A stretch of 64,000 nucleotides of DNA from Shewanella psychrophila (GTDB taxonomy: Bacteria > Pseudomonadota > Gammaproteobacteria > Enterobacterales > Shewanellaceae): positions 310,001-374,000 of the forward strand of contig NZ_CP014782.1 in the NCBI RefSeq assembly GCF_002005305.1, given 5' to 3'. Below are positions 44,349-52,600 of this stretch, piece after piece; position 1 is the stretch's first letter, and the number at the start of each line of letters is the position of its first letter. A program made the position numbers and the translations under genes. The notes under the pieces were generated by a model. It made no database searches. It was not told the DNA's origin and saw nothing but the letters and a program-made list of their open reading frames with translations.

Positions 44349-45275
44349 TTATAGGTAAACAGAAGGTAAGGTTAAGGAGATTACCCCGCGTTCAGTGAGT
44401 CTCTCGGCCAGAGTAGTCATATCCTCTTCACTGCAAGTTTGCCACGCTAAGGCCTCTCCCTTCACACCATGGTGACCAAAGGCATTGAGTCTGATCTTAG
44501 TCGAGCTCGGCAGTCGCTTTAGATACTCAGCTATCGCCGATATTTCAGAGTCTAAGTCTGATTTCCCCGGGATGTGTAGTAGCCTGACTTCATATAGCTT
44601 CTCCTCGCTGGCCAATAGCTCCATGGAGCGAAACACCCTGTGGTTATCTCTGCCTGTCAGCCAAAGATGGGTTTCCTTCTGCCAGGCCTTAAGATCCACC
44701 ATGGCGCCATCCATATAGGGTAGTAACTTGTGCCAGCCCGACTCACTTAGGCTGCCGTTGGTGTCTAACATACAGTTAAGGTGCTGCAGCTCAGGGCTGG
44801 ATTTTATGGCAGAGAACAGGCCTACAATGAACATGAGTTGCAGACTGGCTTCGCCGCCGGAGACTGTGATCCCTGTGATGAAAGGGCTATTTTTCCGAAT
44901 CACAGCCAAGAGCTGGCTCACTGTGTATTGGCAGGTCTTAGGGCTTGCTTGTTTCGGGCACGCCTCCAGACATGCATCGCATTCGATGCACAGGTCTGTG
45001 TCCCAATTAATTGCGCCAGCTCCATCGGTCTCAATTAATGACAGTGCCTGAACCGGACAGGAGGAGAGGCAGAGGCCACAATTATCACACAGGCCTATGG
45101 TGTGAGGATTGTGGCATGACTTGCAGTTGAAGTTACATCCCTGAAGGAAGATGACTAGCCTATTGCCTGGACCGTCGACGCAGGAGAAGCTCAATATCTT
45201 AGTAACGGTTGCGCTTCTCTCATTTCTCCTCTGGTGGGCTGCATCACTGTAGGCTTGCTCTAGGACTCGTAGCAA
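44349..45275 (-). CDS. yjjW: YjjW, glycyl-radical enzyme activase
   Basis: This radical-SAM enzyme installs the glycyl radical on YjjI. The 308-residue protein has the SAM [4Fe-4S] motif CxxxCxxC in GCNFNCKSCHNPHT and a ferredoxin-like insert with two more cluster motifs (CDNCGLCLSSCPVQ and CIECDACLEACPKQ). GITVSGGEASLQ and RLNAFGHHGVKGEA follow. It closely follows my memory of E. coli YjjW. The start is probably TTG 45275 with GAGCAAG upstream; it overlaps yjjI by 16 bp. Confidence 0.92.
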   Translation of the reverse strand: MLRVLEQAYSDAAHQRRNERSATVTKILSFSCVDGPGNRLVIFLQGCNFNCKSCHNPHTIGLCDNCGLCLSSCPVQALSLIETDGAGAINWDTDLCIECDACLEACPKQASPKTCQYTVSQLLAVIRKNSPFITGITVSGGEASLQLMFIVGLFSAIKSSPELQHLNCMLDTNGSLSESGWHKLLPYMDGAMVDLKAWQKETHLWLTGRDNHRVFRSMELLASEEKLYEVRLLHIPGKSDLDSEISAIAEYLKRLPSSTKIRLNAFGHHGVKGEALAWQTCSEEDMTTLAERLTERGVISLTLPSVYL

Positions 45276-46792
45276 GGTGCTTGCTCATGACTGGTGACTC
45301 TGGGTTTACGGTTTGAGATGCCAGTATTGGCCGCCGCTTGTGCACCTAGGCCCGTGGTATTGGTGCGGGAACCGCGTTTTTTGAAGGCGGCTATGTCCGA
45401 CAACTTGATCATGTAACCCGTAACACGGACTAGGTCATTGGAGGCCACATTAGCGGTGAATTCACGCAGTCCCAGACTCAAGGCTCCCTTGCATAGCTGG
45501 TACATAGCTTGGGGATTCGATTTCACCGTCTCGTCGATAGTCAATATCTCGCTGATCCCAGATGAGTAATATTGGTGATGCTCGGCCAAAGCCTGAATAT
45601 GGGTGACAGGATCGGGCTCGGTTCCATAGGGAATGCGCACCCCTGGAGTGACCCCCTTATCCAGACTGATACCGCCCTGGGCGTGTAGCAGTGCTCGGCC
45701 GCGGTAGCCATAGGTGACAGGTGTCGATTTAACAATTTTGTTCAGTGCCGCAGAGATCTGATAGCCAAGTTTATTGGCGGTCTCATTGTGACCATATGAT
45801 TTCGGTGAAGTCTCGGCCTCACCCAGTAGGCTGTTCACCGCCTCTGCCATGCCATAGATACCAAACATGGGGGCAAATCTTGTTTCTTCTATCAGGCCCT
45901 CTTCGACCAGGAAACTGGTGAAGAAGTGTGACTCTTCATGTAGGTAGCTAGTTCTGGCCTGGATTAACTCATACATGAGTCGGCAATAATAGGGCAAGGT
46001 GTGGGTGAAAAAATCCTGACTGTCTGTGGCTAGCAAAGCCACTTGTTTGAGGTTGAGGCGAACTAGGGTGTTAGCTCCACCGGCTAGGGGTAATGAGTTG
46101 TAGCAGCTGACGATACCGAAACCAGTCTTATCAAAGGTCTGAGCATGTATCGGGTAATTGGCGATGTGGGGTTTACTGCACTCGCAGATATTGTCGGTTG
46201 CCTGTTGCAGCAGTTTATCGGGTGTGGTGTTGGGATCGTACATAAAGGTGAGGTTAGGCGCGACCTGCTTCAGCTCTGCATCAACACGTAAGATAGTCCG
46301 GCAGATGATGTTATCTGACGGACCTATGTTCACATGCATAAAGGCATCGGGCAAGGTGCGGTCTAGCATGATCCAGAATAGCCTGAGTTTGTTATAGATA
46401 GCTTCATCATCCAGATTGGCTACATAGGGCATCAGCAATTCATCCAATCGACCCAAGTAGACTGGGATGTTGGTCACCGAAGGCACATGGTGATAGATGA
46501 TAGTTAAGGCATTGATGGCCTCATCTAGATTACGTGCTGGCTTCAGCTCCAGATATTTTGAACCTTGAGTCAGATACTTGGCATAGTCGGGCAGTACATA
46601 GCGAGGTTTGAAAGGGGCATGGCCCTCGAACATGTCACAGATGATCCCCGAATCCATCGCCTGGCTGACGGCACTTGATACTTGAGGATATGCAAGGCTG
46701 GCTTCTGCCTCGAGGGCCAAATAATTGGATTTCTGTTTTGGCGTTAGGCTGGGGTCGGTCACTATACGGTTGAATGTTTCCCGAAAAGTCAT
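45260..46792 (-). CDS. yjjI: YjjI, glycyl-radical enzyme of unknown substrate
   Basis: This oxygen-sensitive glycyl-radical enzyme has 510 residues, much shorter than pyruvate formate-lyase. The radical glycine is in RVTGY (about residues 456-460), with a likely thiyl cysteine in GFGIVSCYNSLPLAGG. It matches the YjjI family and is paired, as in E. coli, with its activase YjjW. The reaction is not established to my knowledge. The neighbouring aldehyde dehydrogenase suggests an aldehyde product or substrate. Confidence 0.92.
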   Translation of the reverse strand: MTFRETFNRIVTDPSLTPKQKSNYLALEAEASLAYPQVSSAVSQAMDSGIICDMFEGHAPFKPRYVLPDYAKYLTQGSKYLELKPARNLDEAINALTIIYHHVPSVTNIPVYLGRLDELLMPYVANLDDEAIYNKLRLFWIMLDRTLPDAFMHVNIGPSDNIICRTILRVDAELKQVAPNLTFMYDPNTTPDKLLQQATDNICECSKPHIANYPIHAQTFDKTGFGIVSCYNSLPLAGGANTLVRLNLKQVALLATDSQDFFTHTLPYYCRLMYELIQARTSYLHEESHFFTSFLVEEGLIEETRFAPMFGIYGMAEAVNSLLGEAETSPKSYGHNETANKLGYQISAALNKIVKSTPVTYGYRGRALLHAQGGISLDKGVTPGVRIPYGTEPDPVTHIQALAEHHQYYSSGISEILTIDETVKSNPQAMYQLCKGALSLGLREFTANVASNDLVRVTGYMIKLSDIAAFKKRGSRTNTTGLGAQAAANTGISNRKPRVTSHEQAPCYES

Positions 46793-46874
46793 CTGCTCTA
46801 TCCATATATGAATGATGCAGACTAAATTACTCCTTAAGCCTTTTAGCCAACAGTGAAAAACCCTGCAGTGCCAG

Positions 46875-46889
46875 TTTCCAAAATGGAAA
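46875..46889. promoter_or_regulatory. Palindrome TTTCCA-AAA-TGGAAA upstream of yjjI
   Basis: This 15-bp perfect inverted repeat lies 83 bp before the yjjI start. Its core CCAAAATGG is identical to the core of a candidate activator site at 48750-48768. A shared regulator is an inference. Confidence 0.4.
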
Positions 46890-46911
46890 AGCGATATGTG
46901 GAGTCACAGTT

Positions 46912-46942
46912 TTCCCTCTGAGACTATCAGTCTGAGAGGGAA
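46912..46942. repeat. 14-bp inverted repeat between aldehyde dehydrogenase and yjjI
   Basis: TTCCCTCTGAGACT pairs with AGTCTGAGAGGGAA (one mismatch) over a 3-nt loop, 10 bp past the aldehyde dehydrogenase stop. The T run lies on the plus-strand side, so it is not a textbook terminator for the leftward transcript, though a stem here may still stop or stabilise it. Confidence 0.6.
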
Positions 46943-46952
46943 TTGCTTTTTA

Positions 46953-48473
46953 TTAGAAGAATCCTAATGGATTAACATCGTAGCTGATAAGCAAGTTCTT
47001 GGTATTTTGATAATGATCTAACATCATCTTGTGGGTCTCACGTCCGATCCCCGAGCGCTTATAGCCACCGAATGCGGCGTGTGCCGGATAGGCGTGATAA
47101 CAGTTAATCCACACGCGTCCCGCCTGGATTTCCCGTCCCATGCGCTGGGCTCTATTCATGTCTCGGGTCCAGACTCCGGCACCTAATCCATATTCGGTAT
47201 CGTTGGCTATGGCCAGCGCCTCGGCTTCAGTCTTAAAGGTGGTGACAGAGATCACCGGGCCGAAGATCTCCTCTTGGAAGATACGCATGTCGTTGGTGCC
47301 TTTGAGGATGGTGGGCTTGATATAAAAACCACCACTCTGGCCGCCTTCTAGACTGCATATATCGCCGCCTAACAATAGCTCGGCACCTTCTTCTTTACCT
47401 ATTGCTAAGTAACTCAATATCTTATCGAACTGTTCCTGAGATGCCTGGGCACCGACTTGAGTCTCAGTATCCAGAGGATCGCCTTGCTTGATGCTCTTAG
47501 CGCGCTCGATGACCTTGGTCATAAACTTGTCATAGATAGACTCATCGATGAGTACCCTAGATGGACAGGTACAGACTTCGCCTTGGTTGAAGAAGGCCAG
47601 CAACATGCCTTCAATGGCCTTGTCTAGATATTCATCTTCGTGTTCCATCACATCGGCGAAGAAGACATTGGGTGACTTACCGCCAAGCTCCACTGTCGAA
47701 GGGATCAGTGAGTCTGCGGCGCACTTCAGAATGTGTTGACCGATATTTGTCGAGCCGGTGAAGGCTAGTTTGGCAATACGCTTGCTGGTGGCCAGTGCTT
47801 GTCCAGCTTCGGTGCCGAAACCATTGACGATATTGAGTATGCCCGCAGGCAGCAGATCGCTTATCAGCTCGACCAGTACCAGAATCGATACCGGAGTCTG
47901 CTCCGCAGGTTTGAGGACGATACAGTTACCCGCAGCTAGTGCGGGAGCGACTTTCCAAGCTGCCATCAATATAGGGAAGTTCCAGGGGATTATCTGGCCA
48001 ACGACACCTAATGGCTCGGGGAAGTGGTAGCTGACAGTATTAGCATCGATATCGGCGGCGCTGCCCTCTTGGGCGCGAATGCAGCCAGCGAAATAACGAA
48101 AGTGATCGACAACTAAGGGAAGATCTGCGGCGAGAGTCTCGCGTACCGCCTTACCATTTTCCCAGGTCTCGGCGATAGCCAGATATTCGATATTTTGCTC
48201 AATACGGTCGGCAATCTTTAGCAGCAGATTAGAGCGTTCTGTGACTGAGGTCTTTCCCCAGGATTCTCTAGCCTCGTGTGCAGCGTCCAGTGCAAGTTCG
48301 ATATCTCTCTCGTCCGAGCGTGCGACCTGACAGAACACCTTGCCATTGACGGGGGAGCTGTTCTGGAAATACTCGCCGCCGACTGGGGCAACCCATTCGC
48401 CACCGATATAGTTGTCATACTTGTCTTTGAAATTGATCTTGGCACCGTCGCTTCCTGGTTGTGCGTAGTTCAT
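46953..48473 (-). CDS. NAD(P)-dependent aldehyde dehydrogenase (AldB/ExaC type)
   Basis: This cytoplasmic enzyme oxidises aldehydes (acetaldehyde-like in this subgroup) to acids. The 506-residue protein has the class hallmarks: IIPWNFPILMAAWKVAPALA, FTGSTNIG, the general-base glutamate in VELGGKSPN, and the nucleophilic cysteine in FNQGEVCTCPSR (about 302-306). It is divergent from a sigma-54 activator of the AcoR type, as often seen for acetaldehyde or alcohol catabolism. A sigma-54 promoter-like site lies about 130 bp upstream. Confidence 0.94.
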   Translation of the reverse strand: MNYAQPGSDGAKINFKDKYDNYIGGEWVAPVGGEYFQNSSPVNGKVFCQVARSDERDIELALDAAHEARESWGKTSVTERSNLLLKIADRIEQNIEYLAIAETWENGKAVRETLAADLPLVVDHFRYFAGCIRAQEGSAADIDANTVSYHFPEPLGVVGQIIPWNFPILMAAWKVAPALAAGNCIVLKPAEQTPVSILVLVELISDLLPAGILNIVNGFGTEAGQALATSKRIAKLAFTGSTNIGQHILKCAADSLIPSTVELGGKSPNVFFADVMEHEDEYLDKAIEGMLLAFFNQGEVCTCPSRVLIDESIYDKFMTKVIERAKSIKQGDPLDTETQVGAQASQEQFDKILSYLAIGKEEGAELLLGGDICSLEGGQSGGFYIKPTILKGTNDMRIFQEEIFGPVISVTTFKTEAEALAIANDTEYGLGAGVWTRDMNRAQRMGREIQAGRVWINCYHAYPAHAAFGGYKRSGIGRETHKMMLDHYQNTKNLLISYDVNPLGFF

Positions 48474-48601
48474 GCTATTTGTCCTCTAATTTGTCTTGTT
48501 AGTTAACTCTTACTGAGTCATTAGCCGATACATCTGCTGTATCTTGTTGTTTTAAGTGCAAAGGATTTTCTCTGCTTATGTGAGCTTTCCCGAGGGATAT
48601 C

Positions 48602-48616
48602 GCAAACATCGAGCCA
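48602..48616 (-). promoter_or_regulatory. Sigma-54 (-24/-12) promoter for the aldehyde dehydrogenase
   Basis: Read on the minus strand, TGGCTC-N5-TTGC fits the sigma-54 consensus TGGCAC-N5-TTGC with one mismatch and keeps the essential GG and GC pairs. Transcription would start near 48590, leaving a leader of about 115 nt. The divergent sigma-54 activator supports the call. Confidence 0.65.
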
Positions 48617-48726
48617 AGCTGGCCGGAGTTGTGATATTTGTGAGGTAACAGTATGATGAAAAACTAATTTTTGATGTCTTAATGTGCGAAAACCAGTAAG
48701 GCGTTGCACTGGTATTGCGGTCGCAC

Positions 48727-48768
48727 TGTGGCATAAATGCACACCATGAGTGTGCCAAAATGGAACAC
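48727..48768. promoter_or_regulatory. Two tandem candidate activator-binding sites
   Basis: Site A is TGTG-N9-CACA (48727-48743). Site B is the near-palindrome GTGTGCCAAAATGGAACAC (48750-48768). Their centres are 24 bp apart and lie about 145-170 bp upstream of the predicted sigma-54 start, the usual range for enhancer-binding proteins. They are 1-nt-longer spacers than a CRP site. Confidence 0.5.
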
Positions 48769-50563
48769 TGCTATGACTCTTAGACTCGGCACTCAACAAC
48801 AGAACATGCATGATTGGCTATCTGATTCCTGGTTACGTAGTCAAGGTGCAGGGCTTACTGAAACCAATCTTCCCGAGGAGATGAAGCTAGATAGAGACGC
48901 GTTGGAAGACCGGAATTTTCACCATAAACAGCTTATCGAGCTGGTAGAAAACCATGCACTCCCCCTGTTTAGCCAACTCATGTCACACACTTCGAGCCGG
49001 TTAATCCTGTCCGATAGCGAAGGCTATGTGCTGTGTCATTGGGGGGTGAGAAAATATTCAGATAAGCTCGCCAATATTGCATTGGATGTTGGGGTTAATT
49101 GGCTGGAGCAACATAAGGGCACTAATGCGATTGGGACTGCGCTAAAGGCGAAGCAAACCATATCGGTTATAGGTGAGCAGCATTTTATTAAGCAGCATAG
49201 ATTTATGAGCTGCACCGCCAGTCCGATATTCTCTCCTTCCGGTGAGATGATAGCTGCCATAGATATCACCACAGAGCAGCAGCAACACACTCAGCAAACT
49301 CTGCTATTAGTGTCTAGCTTGGCGCAACAAGTTGAAACGGCTTTACTCTGTCATCTACCACATAGTCATTATCGAATCGACTTGGCCGAGCAAGCCACGC
49401 TGATAGACTCGGGTTGGCAAGGTATCGTCATCGCCGATAGCGAAGGCAAGATTTTGGGTACTAATGCCATGGCTAAGAAGTTGTTAGATACGCCGGATTT
49501 AGGCGAGGACATCAAACACTATATTGGTAGTCAGTGGCCCCAAAACAAAGCCTTATCAACGCATAGAGATCTGCATCTTAAAACTCAGGCTATAAAACCC
49601 AATAAGACTCAGGTATTAGGTCATCAAGTCGCGGTGCGTTTTAAAGACCCCAAATTAGAGCGTGCCTGGCAGCAAGCCAATAAAGTGGTAGGTAAATGTA
49701 TTCCTCTGTTGGTATTAGGTGAAACGGGCGTGGGAAAAGAGCAATTCGTGACTAAACTGCATAGTCAAAGCAAGCGTCGCGGTCATGCACTTGTTGCAGT
49801 CAATTGTGCCTCTTTACCCGCAGATCTTGTGGAGTCCGAGCTATTTGGTTATCAAGCCGGTGCCTTTACCGGTGCTAGTAGAACCGGATATTTAGGCAAA
49901 ATCCGTCAGGCGGACGGGGGATTCCTGTTTTTGGATGAGATTGGCGAGATGCCGTTGGCGACGCAAAGCCGATTATTGCGTGTCTTGCAGGAAAGAGAGG
50001 TAACGCCCGTAGGCAGTAATCGCTGTTATAAGGTCGATATCCAAGTCGTGGCGGCGACTCACACAGATCTGGAACAGTTAGTTAAGGATGGCCGGTTCAG
50101 GCAAGATCTCTTTTACAGGCTTAATGGCTTGCAGGTGACCTTACCATCGCTGCGGGAGCGAAGTGATATTGAGGGCATTATTCATAAACTGCACAGAAAA
50201 TATCGTGGGGCACCGCAGCTTATAGAGGCATCTCTATTGGCAAATTTACTTGCCTATGATTGGCCGGGGAATTTACGCGAGCTGGATAACTTGATGCAGG
50301 TCGTGTGTCTGATGTCAGAGTGCGAGCAAGAGGTCCACTGGGGGCACCTGCCAGATAACCTGCAGCGAACTCTGGCTCAAGAACATCTGAGCCCCTGTTC
50401 GGTCACTGAGCCTAATGATAGTGAATTACAAGCTCTGGTTAATAGCAATATTATCGCCTGCTATGCTCAGTTTCAGGGGAATGTCAGTCAATGTGCTAAA
50501 CAGCTGGGGATCAGTCGCAATACCCTTTACCGTAAATTAAAGGCATTAGGAATTAAGAGTTAA
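48737..50563 (+). CDS. Sigma-54-dependent activator (AcoR family)
   Basis: This 608-residue enhancer-binding protein has an N-terminal GAF-like sensor region (about 60-200) and a PAS-like segment (about 220-265). The AAA+ domain (about 315-535) has Walker A GETGVGKE, the sigma-54 contact loop GAFTGAS and Walker B GGFLFLDEIGE. A C-terminal Fis-type helix-turn-helix follows (CAKQLGISRNTLYRKLK). It probably activates the divergent aldehyde dehydrogenase. The longest start overlaps both candidate binding sites and lacks a ribosome-binding site, so ATG 48773 may be the true start. Confidence 0.92.
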   Translation: MHTMSVPKWNTAMTLRLGTQQQNMHDWLSDSWLRSQGAGLTETNLPEEMKLDRDALEDRNFHHKQLIELVENHALPLFSQLMSHTSSRLILSDSEGYVLCHWGVRKYSDKLANIALDVGVNWLEQHKGTNAIGTALKAKQTISVIGEQHFIKQHRFMSCTASPIFSPSGEMIAAIDITTEQQQHTQQTLLLVSSLAQQVETALLCHLPHSHYRIDLAEQATLIDSGWQGIVIADSEGKILGTNAMAKKLLDTPDLGEDIKHYIGSQWPQNKALSTHRDLHLKTQAIKPNKTQVLGHQVAVRFKDPKLERAWQQANKVVGKCIPLLVLGETGVGKEQFVTKLHSQSKRRGHALVAVNCASLPADLVESELFGYQAGAFTGASRTGYLGKIRQADGGFLFLDEIGEMPLATQSRLLRVLQEREVTPVGSNRCYKVDIQVVAATHTDLEQLVKDGRFRQDLFYRLNGLQVTLPSLRERSDIEGIIHKLHRKYRGAPQLIEASLLANLLAYDWPGNLRELDNLMQVVCLMSECEQEVHWGHLPDNLQRTLAQEHLSPCSVTEPNDSELQALVNSNIIACYAQFQGNVSQCAKQLGISRNTLYRKLKALGIKS

Positions 50564-50686
50564 GTGCTCGCTAATAGGATTTATTGATTGTGTTAATCGA
50601 TTTAGATCTCTTCTTTTAATCCGATTTTTGAATATACTGTTTGCAGGCAGAAAAGAGCTTTAGATCATGCATATGGAGGAACTGAT

Positions 50687-52195
50687 ATGCATATTTCCAA
50701 AAGCCTTCTATTTATATCTATAGGGTTGACGCTTAGCGTACAAGCCGAGACTATCACTCGTGATAACGGCGCAGCCGTTGGTGATAATCAAAATTCAACT
50801 ACAGCTGGTAGCAATGGCAGTGTGTTGTTGCAGGATGTTCAGTTAATACAGAAATTGCAGCGTTTTGCTCGTGAGCGAATTCCTGAGCGTGTGGTGCATC
50901 CTCGTGGCGCCGGCGCCTATGGCGAATTTGTTGCTAGTGGCGATTTTAGTGACTTGACTCGTGCGACTCCATTTGCGCAAAAAGGTAAGGTGACGCCTGT
51001 TTTCGTGCGTTTCTCTTCAGTTATCCATTCGAAAGGCTCTCCTGAAACCTTAAGAGATCCTCGAGGCTTTGCGACAAAATTTTATACCGATGAAGGTAAT
51101 TGGGATTTGGTAGGTAATAATCTACCAGTGTTCTTCATTCGAGACGCGATCAAGTTTCCGGATATGGTGCATTCTCTCAAGCCATCTCCTGTGACCAATA
51201 TGCAAGATCCGAATCGCTTCTTCGATTTCTTTAGTCACGAAGCGGGTTCGACCCATATGTTGACCTGGCTTTATACCAATTTAGGCACGCCAAAAAGCTA
51301 TCGGGAGATGGATGGTTGGGGCGTACATGCCTATAAATGGGTGACTGAAGACAATAAAGTCAATTACGTTAAGTTTCACTGGCAGAGTCTGCAAGGCGTA
51401 AAGGGCTTGCGACCGGAAGAAGTTGCCGAAGTACAAGGTAAAAACTTTAACCATATGACTGATGACCTCTATCGAGAGATAGGTCAAGGTAATTTTCCTA
51501 AGTGGAATCTCTATGTGAAAGTGTTATCGCCAAAGCAGTTAGGTGAGTTTGATTATAACCCATTAGATGCAACTAAGATGTGGCTGGATATTCCCGAGAC
51601 TAAGGTGGGTACCATGACGCTGAATAGAATGCCGGATAATTTCTTTCAGGAAACTGAGCAAGCGGCATTTTCACCTGCAAACTTGATTGCTGGGATTGAG
51701 CCATCGGAAGATCGCTTACTTCAGGGGCGAATATTCTCTTATGCAGATACTCAGATGTATCGTCTAGGGGCGAATCACTCCATGTTGCCTATTAACAGAG
51801 CAAAAGTGAAGGTGATAAATCACAATCAGGAAGGCGCGGCAAATTACGCTAATACTCGTTCCGACATTAATTATCAACCGAGTGCACACTTAGATTTAGC
51901 CGAAGATAAACAGTATAAAGCGGTAAACACTCAACTTACTGGGTATGTGCAGCAAAATGCCATTAGTAAACAGGATAATTTCTCTCAGGCTGGGGTGTTC
52001 TACCGTAGCTTAAGCAGGCAAGATAAAACCGATTTGATCACTAACCTAGCTGGTGATTTAGGCAAGGTCAGTGACATTAACGTGAAGACTCAGATGCTGA
52101 GTCATTTTTATCGCGCCGACAAAGACTTTGGTCAAAGGTTAACTAAAGCGGTAAACGGTAACCTTAGTGACGTGAAGCAAAGCGCCAAGATGTAA
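50687..52195 (+). CDS. katB: Periplasmic monofunctional heme catalase (KatB type)
   Basis: This catalase decomposes hydrogen peroxide. The 502-residue protein has a signal peptide (cleavage near VQA-ET), so it is exported. Active-site residues are the distal histidine in RVVHPRGAGAYGEF, the asparagine in DLVGNNLPVFFIRD, and the proximal heme tyrosine in RIFSYADTQMYRLG. Exported KatB catalases in Pseudomonas are paired with an ankyrin protein; here an ankyrin gene lies three genes downstream. Confidence 0.93.
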   Translation: MHISKSLLFISIGLTLSVQAETITRDNGAAVGDNQNSTTAGSNGSVLLQDVQLIQKLQRFARERIPERVVHPRGAGAYGEFVASGDFSDLTRATPFAQKGKVTPVFVRFSSVIHSKGSPETLRDPRGFATKFYTDEGNWDLVGNNLPVFFIRDAIKFPDMVHSLKPSPVTNMQDPNRFFDFFSHEAGSTHMLTWLYTNLGTPKSYREMDGWGVHAYKWVTEDNKVNYVKFHWQSLQGVKGLRPEEVAEVQGKNFNHMTDDLYREIGQGNFPKWNLYVKVLSPKQLGEFDYNPLDATKMWLDIPETKVGTMTLNRMPDNFFQETEQAAFSPANLIAGIEPSEDRLLQGRIFSYADTQMYRLGANHSMLPINRAKVKVINHNQEGAANYANTRSDINYQPSAHLDLAEDKQYKAVNTQLTGYVQQNAISKQDNFSQAGVFYRSLSRQDKTDLITNLAGDLGKVSDINVKTQMLSHFYRADKDFGQRLTKAVNGNLSDVKQSAKM

Positions 52196-52600
52196 CCATG
52201 ACTTAACTCGTACCAAGCTGTGATCCATTAAGTCCCGCAAGACGTATATTAAGCTCTTTTCTGCCCTGTTTAGAGAGTGCGTCTTGCGGGCATTCCCGAA
52301 TTTTTTCCGGAATGTATTTGATGGAATACTCGATATAACCCAGTTTACGACTCTAGATTATTTGTCTGTTTCTGTGGTGATTTACATTATTTAACTCTAA
52401 TGGGTAGGTGTAAATTAGCGGAAACCGTGCGAGGTTTCATATTAGTGTAATTATTCAGTCATGATCTTATGGCGAAATAGTGCCGGAAAATAGCAACATA
52501 ATATCGAGATCTCTGCATCAAACCTTCGGAGTTAGCGTTAGGCGATATCGCCTTGTTTCGGGGGAATTTGATTTAATGCATTCTAATCGAAGGAAATGAT
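52196..52600. other. Intergenic region after the catalase
   Basis: This 405-bp region without a gene contains a long-range inverted repeat (52234-52290). It also contains the perfect 12-bp palindrome GGCGATATCGCC (52541-52552), about 50 bp before the sphingomyelinase start. Confidence 0.5.
52234..52290. repeat. Perfect 11-bp inverted repeat with 35-nt loop
   Basis: CCCGCAAGACG (52234-52244) pairs exactly with CGTCTTGCGGG (52280-52290). The loop holds CTCT and AGAG that can extend the fold. It lies 38 bp after the catalase stop. The T run after it is weak, so it could be a terminator variant or a small repeat element. Confidence 0.7.

Noticed and set aside
44728..45051. Plus-strand frames of 107 and 85 codons
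   Set aside because: Shadows of yjjW on the opposite strand; the minus-strand cluster motifs are unambiguous.
46859..46873. Perfect TGGCAC (-24 element) on the minus strand before yjjI
   Set aside because: The matching -12 element is missing at the required spacing, so it is not called a sigma-54 promoter.
46912..46942. Terminator for the aldehyde dehydrogenase
   Set aside because: A good stem, but the T run is on the other strand; kept only as an inverted repeat.
48704..48718. TTGCAC-N5-TTGC on the plus strand before the activator gene
   Set aside because: It lacks the essential GG of the -24 element and would start transcription almost at the annotated start codon.
48727..48743. CRP site
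   Set aside because: The TGTG and CACA half-sites are separated by nine bases, one more than CRP allows.
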